DNA from: an uncultured Roseibium sp.
Lineage (GTDB): Bacteria; Pseudomonadota; Alphaproteobacteria; Rhizobiales; Stappiaceae
Direction: 5' to 3'
Length of the DNA stretch: 64,000 nt
Assembly (NCBI RefSeq): GCF_963669205.1
Contig: NZ_OY769915.1
Span: 842,001 to 906,000, forward strand
Below the pieces are notes generated by a model. The model did not search any database. It saw only the letters and a list, made by a program, of their open reading frames with translations, and was not told where the DNA came from. The position numbers were made by a program, and so were the translations under genes. Numbering within the stretch: the stretch's first letter is position 1; each line of letters starts with the position of its first letter. This document shows positions 47,201 to 56,234 of this stretch, piece by piece.

Positions 47201-49735
47201 CTGGTTCAGGCGTCGGTCAGCTACACGCTGACCTCGGGTGTCGAGAACCTGACCTTGACCGGGTCAAGCGCCATCGACGGCACGGGCAACGAGCTGGACA
47301 ATATCCTCATCGGCAATTCCGGTGCCAATGTGCTTTCCGGTGCAGCGGGCGCCGACACAATGACGGGCAATGGCGCTGCCGATACGTTCGCCTTCGCTGA
47401 CGGCGACAGCGGCACAGCCATCGATGACCGCGATCTGATCACGGACTTTGTGTCCGGGACCGATCTCCTGGACCTGTCGGCTATGGACGCGGAAGACGGC
47501 ACGTCCGGAAACCAGGCGTTCCGGTTTCTGGGAACCGCTGCCCTGGACGGGGACGTCGGGGCCCTGCGTTATGGCTATGACGCCGTGCGCAGTGTCACGA
47601 CTTTGGAAGGCGATACCGATGGCGACGGCACGGCTGACTTTGCCATCGACCTGAGCGGCAACATCACTCTCTCCGCAACGGACCTCGTGGCCGGGTCACT
47701 CCTGGCGCCGATGACCCTGACAGGCGACGGATCTGCCAACACGCTGGAGGGCGAGCGGCTGAACGACACGCTGTCTGGCCTCGGAGGCAACGACACCCTG
47801 CGCGGCTTTGCCGGCAATGACCTGCTGGACGGCGGCACCGGTGCGGACACGATGGAAGGCGGCGAGGGCGACGACACCTATGTGGTCGACAATGTTGGCG
47901 ACGTCGTCACCGAGGAAGGCGCCATCTCCTTCACGGTTCCCGCCGGCTGGGAGCTGAAAGGCGTTCACGACGTCAACGGGGACGGCAATCTGGACGTCCT
48001 GATGTCCAGCGGGACCCAGGTGCAGTTCTGGCTTCTCGATGACAGCTGGGCGGTCTCTTCCACGGTCAACTTGCCGTACAACGCCGCGTGGCCGGTCATC
48101 GGTCTGCAGGACGCCAACGGCGACGGCCAGATGGACGTGCTCTACCAGCAGTCGGGCACCTCCACCTATTACGCGCACTATTTCAACGGCACGACCCGGA
48201 TCGGCGGCGGCTACACCACCAACACGGCGGTTCTGTCCGCCGACCTGCCCTCGGGCAATGCGGGCACAGATCTTGTCCAGGCCTCGATCACCTACACCCT
48301 GACCTCGGGCGTTGAAAATCTGACGCTGACCGGGTCTGGCAATATCGACGGCACGGGCAACGACCTCGACAACATCCTCATCGGCAACTCCGGGAGCAAC
48401 GTGCTTTCCGGAAAAGCGGGCGCTGACACGCTGACCGGCGGCGGCTCGGCTGACACGTTCGCCTTTGCCGATGGCGACAGCGGCACCGCCATCGCCGACC
48501 GGGATCTGATCACGGACTTCGTCTCCGGGACCGATCTTCTGGACCTGTCGGCTATGGATGCCAACACGACAATTCTGGGGTCGCAGGCGTTCCGCTTCCT
48601 TGGAACCGCGGCACTGGACGGGTCAACAGGAACGCTGCGCTACGCGTATGATGCCGGTCGCAATGTCACCACGCTCGAGGGCGACATCGACGGCGATGGC
48701 ACGGCCGATTTTGCCATCGATCTGAGCGGCAACATCACCCTTTCAGAATCGGATTTTGCTGCAGGCTCGCTCGTGGAACCGGTCAATCTGACAGGGGACG
48801 GGTCCGCGAACACGCTCGAGGGCGGGCTTGTCGACGACACGCTGTCCGGCCTCGGCGGCAATGACACTCTGCGCGGCTTTGCCGGTAATGATCTGCTTGA
48901 CGGCGGCACCGGCGCCGACACGATGGAAGGCGGCGAAGGCGATGACACCTACGTGGTCGACAATGCCGGAGATGTCGTCGTCGAAGGCGGCGCAGGGGCC
49001 TTTACATATCCGGCCGGTTGGGACGTGAAGGGCTTTCACGATTTCAATGGTGACGGTCACATCGACATCCTGGCCGTTAGCCAGACCCAGGCCGTCTTCT
49101 GGCTTCAGAATAACTGGCAGCGCTACTCGGCGATCGACATTCCGTTCAACGCAGCCTGGCCGGTGGTTGGCCTGGTGGATGCGAACAACGACGGCCAGAT
49201 GGACGTCCTCTACCAACAGTCGGGCACCTCCACCTACTACGCGCACTTTTTCGATGGCACGACGCGCATTGGCGGCGGCTACACACCTGCGCTCAACGTG
49301 CTCTCGGCGGACCTTCCCGTCGTTGACGCCGGCACCGACCTCGTCCAGGCCTCGGTGAGCTACGCACTGACCGCTGGCGTTGAGAACCTGATGCTGACCG
49401 GCACGGACGACATTGACGGTACCGGCAACGGACTGGACAACATTCTCACCGGCAATTCCGGAGCCAACTTCCTGACCGGCGGCGATGGCAGCGATACGTT
49501 TGTCTTTGCCACAAGCAACGGCGGGCACGACACCGTTGCGGACTTTGCCGCAGGAGCCCTGTCAGAAGATGTGATCGAGTTCGGCAGCTCGGTGTTCGCA
49601 GACTTTGCGAGCGTGCTGGCAGCGGCCGCCGATGACGGCACGGACACCACCATAACGATTGATGCCGACACCTCGGTACTGCTTCAGGGAATTCTTGTCG
49701 CCGACCTCCACAGTGATGATTTCCAGTTCGTGTAG
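41297..49735 (+). CDS. Giant serralysin-like (M10) RTX metalloprotease 2 with N-terminal PPC-like domains
   Basis: 2812 residues. Five related segments of roughly 120 residues come first (starting near residues 48, 179, 300, 425 and 546), each with (S/P)Y(S/T)(I/M)xVGDxFxG and DWxxIxLxAGxxYxF, as in bacterial pre-peptidase C-terminal (PPC) domains. The catalytic domain follows: HEIGHALGLGHPG (His768), Met-turn SIMSYFD. RTX repeats then lead into four full and one partial 1071-bp modules from 44495. The end HSDDFQFV suits type I secretion. No Cys-rich N-terminus as in proteases 1 and 3. PPC domains are usually C-terminal to a protease, so the order is unusual. Confidence 0.88.
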   Translation: MSVLDKTSRNISGAPLDLGYMRAAADGSRSAGASYIETSDAPGDFSTSYSIDVGDSFSGELGSERSAPPGHDSGDFIEVSLVRGETYAFLLTWDEGDKNPYFRVRTNNWDWSQTAPVNAADSSALLIHTADKNGYAFHLEVRTAPANSQPVQDPYVGSYSITTRLVEKDETTDAPGLTTPYSMGVGETFTGALHFMADRDWVQIELAAGTSYTFDMRAYGGFLSEFELRDGNGTLVESQEAAEPNADLQIAFTPTVSGNFYLAAGASDNNTRQDGYYEVTTQSNGPTYDEVTDAASDSSTSYTISVGDPFTGILSETTDEDWIRIDLTAGETYTFAVEGTAELADTWLRLRDSNSMLVAWDDDGGPGNFSLLNFAATESGTYYLSIESEEADYEGLYTLTTSTRDPLPPAVFTDVETEDAPDNTSTTYNLLPGDTFSGDLSSLNDTEADWLKIQLGADQVYSFTLDWDDPETPQLFLYGSGGQFLNFGVDQSTESKIELVLPSVAPGDYYLGITSGANGTFSGSYDLTTSVVAVDEDVDATTSTVTTSEMSVGETFTGVFESSGDRDWIKVYLEAGTAYSFELESFGTRGSSLRLRDDQGAVVSVNEFEGDSFVNAQITTNVATSGYYYLDAGAKAGTSSGYYELTAKANVYTYDQIADYLVSGYWGEQYAFNVTPGGFLTVDITGLTAAGQYLATTALEAWTIVSGINFSFVSNNAHIKFDDNESGAHAEFFYTGSTINYADINVSTNWLATYGTSLDSYSFQTYIHEIGHALGLGHPGPYDIVATYGVDNIYANDSWQASIMSYFDQIDNTFIDASFAFLLTPMVADILAIQQLYGTATDIHLGDTTYGFNSTAGGYLDSFVNSFNPIAGTIVDNSGIDTLDFSGFVSDQTLDLREETPSDIGGLTGNFIIARGTVIENAIGGSGDDTLTGNAAANVLTGGAGADTLTGGAAGDTFAFADGDSGAPVADRDLITDFVSGTDLLDLSAMDADTQTGGNQEFRFLGTDAFDGAAGALRYAYDAGRDVTTLEGDTDGDGTADFAIDLTGNIAIGLGDLAPDSARSGLPVSLTGDGLANTLEGGFAGDTLSGLGGNDTLRGFAGDDLLDGGTGADTMEGGEGDDTYVVDNVGDVVTEEGGASFTAPSGWTQLGIHDFNGDGNLDVLMSSGTKVQFWLLDETWSVSSTVDAPYDATWPVVGLIDANGDGQMDVLYNKAGTSSYYAHYFNGTTRIGGGFTTNTAVLSSALPPGNAGTDLVQSSISYTLTSGVENLTLTGASAIDGTGNDLDNILIGNSGSNVLSGKAGADTLTGGGSADTFAFADGDSGTAIDDRDLITDFVSGTDLLDLSAMDAETGTSGNQAFRFLGTGAFDGDAGALRYSYDAGRGVTTLEGDTDGDGVADFAIDLSGNITLADADFTSGSLLTPLTLTGDVFANTLEGERLNDTLSGLGGNDTLRGFAGNDLLDGGTGADTMEGGEGDDTYVVDNVGDVVTEKGSVSFTVPAGWELKGVHDVNGDGNLDVLMSSGTQVQFWLLDESWAVSSTINLPYNAAWPVIGLQDANGDGQMDVLYQQSGTSNYYAHYFNGTTRIGGGYTNNTAVLSADLPSGNAGTDLVQASISYTLTSGVENLTLTGSSAIDGTGNELDNILIGNSAANVLSGKVGADTMTGGGSADTFAFADGDSGTAIEDRDLITDFVSGTDLLDLTAMDAEEGTSGNQAFRFLGTAALDGSTGALRYAYDAGRNVTTLEGDTDGDGAADFAIDFNGNITLSETDFVAKSLLLPLTLTGDGSANTLEGDQLNDTLSGLGGNDTLRGFAGDDLLDGGTGADTMEGGEGDDTYVVDDAGDVVTEEGGASFTAPSGWTQLGIHDFNGDGNLDVLMSSGTKVQFWLLDESWSVSSTVDAPFDAAWPVVGLIDANGDGQMDVLYNKAGTSSYYAHYFNGTTRIGGGFTTNTAVLSSALPSGNAGTDLVQASVSYTLTSGVENLTLTGSSAIDGTGNELDNILIGNSGANVLSGAAGADTMTGNGAADTFAFADGDSGTAIDDRDLITDFVSGTDLLDLSAMDAEDGTSGNQAFRFLGTAALDGDVGALRYGYDAVRSVTTLEGDTDGDGTADFAIDLSGNITLSATDLVAGSLLAPMTLTGDGSANTLEGERLNDTLSGLGGNDTLRGFAGNDLLDGGTGADTMEGGEGDDTYVVDNVGDVVTEEGAISFTVPAGWELKGVHDVNGDGNLDVLMSSGTQVQFWLLDDSWAVSSTVNLPYNAAWPVIGLQDANGDGQMDVLYQQSGTSTYYAHYFNGTTRIGGGYTTNTAVLSADLPSGNAGTDLVQASITYTLTSGVENLTLTGSGNIDGTGNDLDNILIGNSGSNVLSGKAGADTLTGGGSADTFAFADGDSGTAIADRDLITDFVSGTDLLDLSAMDANTTILGSQAFRFLGTAALDGSTGTLRYAYDAGRNVTTLEGDIDGDGTADFAIDLSGNITLSESDFAAGSLVEPVNLTGDGSANTLEGGLVDDTLSGLGGNDTLRGFAGNDLLDGGTGADTMEGGEGDDTYVVDNAGDVVVEGGAGAFTYPAGWDVKGFHDFNGDGHIDILAVSQTQAVFWLQNNWQRYSAIDIPFNAAWPVVGLVDANNDGQMDVLYQQSGTSTYYAHFFDGTTRIGGGYTPALNVLSADLPVVDAGTDLVQASVSYALTAGVENLMLTGTDDIDGTGNGLDNILTGNSGANFLTGGDGSDTFVFATSNGGHDTVADFAAGALSEDVIEFGSSVFADFASVLAAAADDGTDTTITIDADTSVLLQGILVADLHSDDFQFV
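44495..49735 (+). repeat. 1071-bp tandem modules in metalloprotease 2 (four full, one partial)
   Basis: Units start at 44495, 45566, 46637, 47708 and 48779, exactly 1071 bp apart; the last runs 957 bp to the stop. Units alternate loosely between two sub-types (APSGWTQLGIHDFNGDG and VPAGWELKGVHDVNGDG), suggesting duplication of a two-unit block followed by divergence. Confidence 0.9.
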
Positions 49736-50119
49736 CTGCCTGTTTGCAGGGCTAGTGTGGTCGCATTCCGGAGCCGCCAGAGTGGAATCGGAGGCGCCTG
49801 AAAGTGCTCTCCGATAACGACTTTGCCAGGATTGTTGCGTTTCACAAAACACTGAAATGATGCCGCGTGCGGCGGACGGCCGATGGCAGGAATCTGCCCC
49901 GGGCGGGTGCTCGCGTGGCGGAAACGAAGCCGTTGCTGCCACGCGCAAAGGTCTTCTCTCTCCCTCAGCTGCCTGCAATCGGCATGCGCGAGATGCGCCG
50001 TGCCGATGCAATCAGATATTGCGCTATCAGCATACCACTTCCGTATGGATTGTGTCAGACAAAGCCAGTTTTGATCTGCCATTTGGGGAATGGCGCATGT
50101 AAGGACGCTGGCGAACTAG
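49736..50119. other. Non-coding gap between metalloproteases 2 and 3
   Basis: 384 bp. Several overlapping frames are open but none resembles a protein family. I see no clear terminator, promoter or dyad here. Confidence 0.4.
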
Positions 50120-53100
50120 ATGGACAATCAACACAGGGATATTGGATTTTGCGCCTGCCCCGTTTGCACTGGCGAGTTCAATGCGGAAGCCGTGGACCCC
50201 GAAAATGCTGCACAGGCAGATCACCCGGTCTTCGACGAGAATCAGATCATTGATCAGATCGATTCCGGCACAAGGTGGTACACAACCATCATCACCTTCG
50301 GTTTCCTGCAAACGGCACCCGGGTTCGCTCCTGAAGAGGCACCGGGCTTTTCACAGTTCACTGAAACTCAGATGGCAGTGGCGCGGTTAACCCTTGCGCT
50401 CTGGGATGACCTGATAGAACCGGCCCTGGTTGAAGAAACCGGCGACCCGGCTGCCGCCGACATCAATTTCGGCAACACGACCACCGAAATCGGCTACGCC
50501 CACGCCTACTATCCGGGATGGGGAGATACCTGGTACAACGCAGAGAACAACCCGGAACTTTATGATCCCGACCCCGGCGAATATGACTGGACGACCTACC
50601 TGCACGAGATCGGGCACGCGCTCGGCCTCAGTCACCCCGGCGCCTACAACGCGGGCGACGATGAAGATATCACCTATGAGACCCATGCCGAGTATGCGCG
50701 CGATACCGAGCAGTGGTCGGTCATGTCCTATTTCAGCGCCGCTCATACTGGAGCGGACTGGGATGGCGGTGCCGGCTGGCGGCATTCGCAGACGCCGATG
50801 GTCCATGATGTCCTGACCATCCAGTCCATCTACGGAGCCGACACCACGACCCGGACTGGCGATACGGTTTACGGCTTCAATTCCAACGCCGGAAATGACC
50901 TGTTCGATTTCACCTTGAACCAGTATCCGGTTCTGACGATCTACGACGCCGGCGGCATCGACACGCTCGACCTCTCGGGATTTTCCCAGCGGGCGATCAT
51001 TGACCTCGAACCGGGAACCTATTCCTCGGCCGGCGGCACCAGCAGCACGATGACCTTCAATATCGGTATCGCGTTCGATACCTGGATTGAAAATGCCATC
51101 GGCGGATCCGGCAACGATATCATTTACGGGAACGAGCTTGCGAACGAGCTGCGCGGGCTCGGCGGGAACGACAGCCTTGTCGGCCGGGATGGCGACGATG
51201 TTCTCATCGGTGGTACCGGCGTCGATACCATGGAGGGCGGCGAAGGCCGCGACACCTTTGTCTTCGAGGATGGCGACACGGGCAATTCGTTCAGCACCTG
51301 GGACATCATCACCGACTTCGTTGTCGGGCTCGACCTCATCGATCTTTCCGGCATTGATGCGGACGGACTTTCCGGCATCATCGACAAGTTCACATTCATC
51401 GGGCAAAGCGACTTTTACGGCCTGGCGACGCTTCGCTATTCCTACGACACGATCAGAAACCTCACCGTTGTCGAGGGCGATACCAACGGTGACGGCCTCG
51501 CCGACTTCGGCATCGCGCTCATTGGCGACATTGATCTGAGCTACACCGATTTTACGGCAGACAGCATCTTGTCGCCCGATCCGCTCACCCTGACGGGGGA
51601 TGACACCGCGAACACGCTGGAAGGCGGTCTTGTCAACGACACGCTGTCGGGCCTTGGCGGCAACGACATCCTGCGCGGCTACGGCGGCAACGACTATCTC
51701 GACGGCGGTACCGGCGCGGACACGATGGAAGGCGGCGAGGGCGACGACACCTATGTGGTCGACGATGCCGGGGACGTTGTCGTGGAGGAAGGGGCTGCGG
51801 CCTTTACCGTTCCGGCCGGCTGGGAAGTGAAAGGCGTGCACGACATCGACGGCGACGGCCAGCCGGATCTGCTGATGACCAACGGGAGCAAGGTCCAGTT
51901 CTGGCTGCTGGACGAGAACTGGCAGGTGGCCTCCACGGTGGACCTTCCCTTCAACGCGGCCTGGCCCGTGGTCGGCCTGGTGGACGTGAACGGCGACCGC
52001 CAGATGGACGTTCTCTACAACAAGGAGGGAACCTCCACCTACTACGCGCACCACTTCGACGGCACGACCCGCATCGGCGGCGGTTACACGACCCGGACGG
52101 ATGTGGTCTCGGCGGATCTTCCCTCCGGCGATGCCGGCACGGACCTTGTCGAGGCGTCGATCAGCTACGCGCTGACCTCCGGCGTCGAGAACCTGACGCT
52201 GACGGGCACGGACGACATCGACGGCACCGGCAACGAACTGGACAACATTCTCACCGGCAACTCCGGCGACAACGTCCTGACCGGCGGGCTGGGTGCGGAC
52301 AGGCTCACCGGCGGCCTTGGCAGCGACACCTTCGTCTTCACCGGCGGCGACAGCGGGCCTGCGGTCGATGACCGGGACCTGATCACCGACTTCGTGGCCG
52401 GAACCGATCTTCTGGACCTGTCCGCGATCGATGCCGATGAAGGCGCTGCCGGCACCCAGGCGTTCCGTTTCCTCGGGACCGCAGACTTCGACGGTGCCGC
52501 CGGGGGCCTGCGCTACAGTTACGATGCCGGGCGCAACGTCACCACGATCGAAGGCGATACCGACGGCGATGGCGTCGCCGACTTTGCCATTGACCTCACC
52601 GGCAACATCGCGCTCTCCGAGACCGACTTTACCGATGGCTCCCTGGTGGTGCCGCTCACCCTGACGGGGGATGACACCGCGAACACGCTGGAAGGCGGTC
52701 TTGTCAACGACACGCTGTCGGGCCTTGGCGGCAACGACATCCTGCGCGGCTATGGCGGCAACGATTATCTCGACGGCGGCACCGGCGCGGACACGATGGA
52801 GGGCGGCGAGGGCGACGACACCTATGTGGTTGACGATGCCGGGGACGTTGTCGTGGAGGAAGGCGGGGCGGCCTTTACCGTTCCGGCCGGCTGGGAAGTG
52901 AAAGGCGTGCACGACATCGACGGCGACGGCCAGCCGGACCTCCTGATGACCAACGGGAGCAAGGTCCAGTTCTGGCTGCTGGACGAGAACTGGCAGGTGG
53001 CCTCCACGGTGGACCTTCCCTTCAACGCGGCCTGGCCCGTGGTCGGCCTGGTGGACGTGAACGGCGACCGCCAGATGGACGTTCTCTACAACAAGGAGGG

Positions 53101-55780
53101 AACCTCCACCTACTACGCGCACCACTTCGACGGCACGACCCGCATCGGCGGCGGTTACACGACCCGGACGGATGTGGTCTCGGCGGATCTTCCCTCCGGC
53201 GATGCCGGCACGGACCTTGTCGAGGCGTCGATCAGCTACGCGCTGACCTCCGGCGTCGAGAACCTGACGCTGACGGGCACGGACGACATCGACGGCACCG
53301 GCAACGAACTGGACAACATTCTCACCGGCAACTCCGGCGACAACGTCCTGACCGGCGGTGCGGGTGCGGACAGGCTCACCGGCGGCCTTGGCAGCGACAC
53401 CTTCGTCTTCACCGGCGGCGACAGCGGGCCTGCGGTCGATGACCGGGACCTGATCACCGACTTCGTGGCCGGAACCGATCTTCTGGACCTGTCCGCGATC
53501 GATGCCGATGAAGGCGCTGCCGGCACCCAGGCGTTCCGTTTCCTCGGGACCGCAGACTTCGACGGTGCCGCCGGGGGCCTGCGCTACAGTTACGATGCCG
53601 GGCGCAACGTCACCACGATCGAAGGCGATACCGACGGCGATGGCGTCGCCGACTTTGCCATTGACCTCACCGGCAACATCGCGCTCTCCGAGACCGACTT
53701 TACCGATGGCTCCCTGGTGGTGCCGCTCACCCTGACGGGGGATGACACCGCGAACACGCTGGAAGGCGGTCTTGTCAACGACACGCTGTCGGGCCTTGGC
53801 GGCAACGACATCCTGCGCGGCTATGGCGGCAACGATTATCTCGACGGCGGCACCGGCGCGGACACGATGGAGGGCGGCGAGGGCGACGACACCTATGTGG
53901 TTGACGATGCCGGGGACGTTGTCGTGGAGGAAGGCGGGGCGGCCTTTACCGTTCCGGCCGGCTGGGAAGTGAAAGGCGTGCACGACATCGACGGCGACGG
54001 CCAGCCGGACCTCCTGATGACCAACGGGAGCAAGGTCCAGTTCTGGCTGCTGGACGAGAACTGGCAGGTGGCCTCCACGGTGGACCTTCCCTTCAACGCG
54101 GCCTGGCCCGTGGTCGGCCTGGTGGACGTGAACGGCGACCGCCAGATGGACGTTCTCTACAACAAGGAGGGAACCTCCACCTACTACGCGCACCACTTCG
54201 ACGGCACGACCCGCATCGGCGGCGGTTACACGACCCGGACGGATGTGGTCTCGGCGGATCTTCCGTCCGGCGATGCCGGCACGGACCTTGTCGAGGCGTC
54301 GATCAGCTACGCGCTGACCTCCGGCGTCGAGAACCTGACGCTGACGGGCACGGACGACATCGACGGCACCGGCAACGAACTGGACAACATTCTCACCGGC
54401 AACTCCGGCGACAACGTCCTGACCGGCGGGCTGGGTGCGGACAGGCTCACCGGCGGCCTTGGCAGCGACACCTTCGTCTTCACCGGCGGCGACAGCGGGC
54501 CTGCGGTCGATGACCGGGACCTGATCACCGACTTCGTGGCCGGAACCGATCTTCTGGACCTGTCCGCGATCGATGCCGATGAAGGCGCTGCCGGCACCCA
54601 GGCGTTCCGTTTCCTCGGGACCGCAGACTTCGACGGTGCCGCCGGGGGCCTGCGCTACAGTTACGATGCCGGGCGCAACGTCACCACGATCGAAGGCGAT
54701 ACCGACGGCGATGGCGTCGCCGACTTTGCCATTGACCTCACCGGCAACATCGCGCTCTCCGAGACCGACTTTACCGATGGCTCCCTGGTGGTGCCGCTCA
54801 CCCTGACGGGGGATGACACCGCGAACACGCTGGAAGGCGGTCTTGTCAACGACACGCTGTCGGGCCTTGGCGGCAACGACATCCTGCGCGGCTATGGCGG
54901 CAACGATTATCTCGACGGCGGCACCGGCGCGGACACGATGGAGGGCGGCGAGGGCGACGACACCTATGTGGTTGACGATGCCGGGGACGTTGTCGTGGAG
55001 GAAGGCGGGGCGGCCTTTACCGTTCCGGCCGGCTGGGAAGTGAAAGGCGTCCACGACATCGACGGCGACGGCCAGCCGGACCTCCTGATGACCAACGGGA
55101 GCAAGGTCCAGTTCTGGCTGCTGGACGAGAACTGGCAGGTGGCCTCCACGGTGGACCTTCCCTTCAACGCGGCCTGGCCCGTGGTCGGTCTGGTGGACGT
55201 GAACGGCGACCGCCAGATGGACGTTCTCTACAACAAGGAGGGGACGTCCACCTACTACGCGCACCACTTCGACGGCACGACCCGCATCGGCGGCGGCTAC
55301 ACGACCAGGACGGATGTCGTCTCGGCGGATCTTCCGTCCGGCGATGCCGGTACCGACCTTGTCGAGGCGTCGATCAGTTACGCGCTGACCTCCGGCGTCG
55401 AGAACCTGACGCTGACGGGCACGGACGACATCGACGGCACCGGCAACGAACTGGACAACATTCTCACCGGCAACTCCGGCGACAACGTCCTGACCGGCGG
55501 TGCGGGTGCGGACAGGCTCACCGGCGGCCTTGGCAGTGACACCTTCGTCTTCACCGGCGGCGACAGCGGGCATGACGTCATAACGGATTTTGAGACAGGT
55601 GCAGCCTCGGACGATGTCATCGCATTTGACAGCTTCCTGTTCTCGGACTTTGCAAGCATTCTGGCCGCCGCCGCGGACGACGGCACCGATACGGTGATAA
55701 CGCTTGATGCGGAAACGTCGATCACGCTCCAGGATGTGCTGGTCTCGGATTTGCACCAGGACGACTTCCAGTTCTTATAA
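50120..55780 (+). CDS. Serralysin-like (M10) RTX metalloprotease 3
   Basis: 1886 residues, starting MDNQHRDIGFCACPVCTG, the same Cys motif as protease 1, with which it shares the whole catalytic region (IDSG..W, DINFGNTTTEIGYAHAYYPG). Zinc site HEIGHALGLSHPG and Met-turn SVMSYFS. RTX repeats follow, then three full and one partial 1071-bp modules from 51581 that are almost identical to each other. The end HQDDFQFL suits type I secretion. It lacks a signal peptide. Compared with protease 1 it has one more module and different module sequence (GYGGNDYLDGG, DIDGDGQPDLLMTN). Substrate unknown. Confidence 0.9.
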   Translation: MDNQHRDIGFCACPVCTGEFNAEAVDPENAAQADHPVFDENQIIDQIDSGTRWYTTIITFGFLQTAPGFAPEEAPGFSQFTETQMAVARLTLALWDDLIEPALVEETGDPAAADINFGNTTTEIGYAHAYYPGWGDTWYNAENNPELYDPDPGEYDWTTYLHEIGHALGLSHPGAYNAGDDEDITYETHAEYARDTEQWSVMSYFSAAHTGADWDGGAGWRHSQTPMVHDVLTIQSIYGADTTTRTGDTVYGFNSNAGNDLFDFTLNQYPVLTIYDAGGIDTLDLSGFSQRAIIDLEPGTYSSAGGTSSTMTFNIGIAFDTWIENAIGGSGNDIIYGNELANELRGLGGNDSLVGRDGDDVLIGGTGVDTMEGGEGRDTFVFEDGDTGNSFSTWDIITDFVVGLDLIDLSGIDADGLSGIIDKFTFIGQSDFYGLATLRYSYDTIRNLTVVEGDTNGDGLADFGIALIGDIDLSYTDFTADSILSPDPLTLTGDDTANTLEGGLVNDTLSGLGGNDILRGYGGNDYLDGGTGADTMEGGEGDDTYVVDDAGDVVVEEGAAAFTVPAGWEVKGVHDIDGDGQPDLLMTNGSKVQFWLLDENWQVASTVDLPFNAAWPVVGLVDVNGDRQMDVLYNKEGTSTYYAHHFDGTTRIGGGYTTRTDVVSADLPSGDAGTDLVEASISYALTSGVENLTLTGTDDIDGTGNELDNILTGNSGDNVLTGGLGADRLTGGLGSDTFVFTGGDSGPAVDDRDLITDFVAGTDLLDLSAIDADEGAAGTQAFRFLGTADFDGAAGGLRYSYDAGRNVTTIEGDTDGDGVADFAIDLTGNIALSETDFTDGSLVVPLTLTGDDTANTLEGGLVNDTLSGLGGNDILRGYGGNDYLDGGTGADTMEGGEGDDTYVVDDAGDVVVEEGGAAFTVPAGWEVKGVHDIDGDGQPDLLMTNGSKVQFWLLDENWQVASTVDLPFNAAWPVVGLVDVNGDRQMDVLYNKEGTSTYYAHHFDGTTRIGGGYTTRTDVVSADLPSGDAGTDLVEASISYALTSGVENLTLTGTDDIDGTGNELDNILTGNSGDNVLTGGAGADRLTGGLGSDTFVFTGGDSGPAVDDRDLITDFVAGTDLLDLSAIDADEGAAGTQAFRFLGTADFDGAAGGLRYSYDAGRNVTTIEGDTDGDGVADFAIDLTGNIALSETDFTDGSLVVPLTLTGDDTANTLEGGLVNDTLSGLGGNDILRGYGGNDYLDGGTGADTMEGGEGDDTYVVDDAGDVVVEEGGAAFTVPAGWEVKGVHDIDGDGQPDLLMTNGSKVQFWLLDENWQVASTVDLPFNAAWPVVGLVDVNGDRQMDVLYNKEGTSTYYAHHFDGTTRIGGGYTTRTDVVSADLPSGDAGTDLVEASISYALTSGVENLTLTGTDDIDGTGNELDNILTGNSGDNVLTGGLGADRLTGGLGSDTFVFTGGDSGPAVDDRDLITDFVAGTDLLDLSAIDADEGAAGTQAFRFLGTADFDGAAGGLRYSYDAGRNVTTIEGDTDGDGVADFAIDLTGNIALSETDFTDGSLVVPLTLTGDDTANTLEGGLVNDTLSGLGGNDILRGYGGNDYLDGGTGADTMEGGEGDDTYVVDDAGDVVVEEGGAAFTVPAGWEVKGVHDIDGDGQPDLLMTNGSKVQFWLLDENWQVASTVDLPFNAAWPVVGLVDVNGDRQMDVLYNKEGTSTYYAHHFDGTTRIGGGYTTRTDVVSADLPSGDAGTDLVEASISYALTSGVENLTLTGTDDIDGTGNELDNILTGNSGDNVLTGGAGADRLTGGLGSDTFVFTGGDSGHDVITDFETGAASDDVIAFDSFLFSDFASILAAAADDGTDTVITLDAETSITLQDVLVSDLHQDDFQFL
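51581..55777 (+). repeat. Near-identical 1071-bp tandem modules in metalloprotease 3 (three full, one partial)
   Basis: Units start at 51581, 52652, 53723 and 54794. They differ at only scattered bases. A marker position reads GGLGAD in units 1 and 3 and GGAGAD in units 2 and 4; another reads EEGAAAF in unit 1 and EEGGAAF in units 2-4. Pattern suggests a two-unit block was duplicated recently. Confidence 0.92.
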
Positions 55781-56234
55781 TTGGCGCTCTGGAAAGAAGT
55801 GGTGATTGCGTTTCACCGGATACCGATTTTCGATTTCACGTTTGAAGGTGCCACACCTGTTGGTGGAAACGCTGCGTGATCGCCCGACTGAACTGTCTCA
55901 GGAATATACCATCGCAGACTTTTGCTTGGCATTCTCCGGGCACGCTGTCGTAAAATGCCAAGTTAACCACTGCCGTTAAGTAAGCCTCAATCCGTGGCGA
56001 CCCAATCCTGTTGTCTCTCTTGGCCAATTGGGGGATCCATGGAGAACAGGAATTTGAAAAAGGGGCGGTCTTGCTCGCGTTTGGATGCGTCGGGCTCGCG
56101 GTTGTCCTTGTTGTTGCCAGCAGCTTTTATTTTGATCCGGACTGGAGAGCCGACAGCCCGGAGGAGGAGGCGTCCTACGCGGACCCGGCCGAAACAGGCT
56201 CCTGACACGTGCATCCGGCAGGCTGTTGCCGCTT
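55781..56234. other. Gap after metalloprotease 3
   Basis: 454 bp with no strong gene. The one frame with protein-like content is listed separately at 56011-56205. No clear intrinsic terminator follows the metalloprotease stop. Confidence 0.4.
56011..56205 (+). CDS. Possible small single-pass membrane protein
   Basis: 64 residues if it starts at TTG 56011; no ATG or GTG start is available. It contains one hydrophobic helix (GAVLLAFGCVGLAVVLVVAS) followed by an acidic tail (DPDWRADSPEEEASYADP), which looks protein-like. Against it: a weak start, no clear ribosome-binding site and an overlapping frame of similar length. Doubtful. Confidence 0.25.
   Translation: MSLLANWGIHGEQEFEKGAVLLAFGCVGLAVVLVVASSFYFDPDWRADSPEEEASYADPAETGS

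Noticed and set aside
50387..55756. A 1789-codon open frame on the minus strand opposite metalloprotease 3
   Set aside because: It mirrors the tandem modules of the plus-strand gene, has repetitive HVHQ/VVDHIGVV content without any domain, and the plus frame has a full protease architecture.
51581..55777. CRISPR-like appearance of regular repeats
   Set aside because: Units are 1071 bp, in frame and coding; no short direct repeats with unique spacers anywhere in the window.
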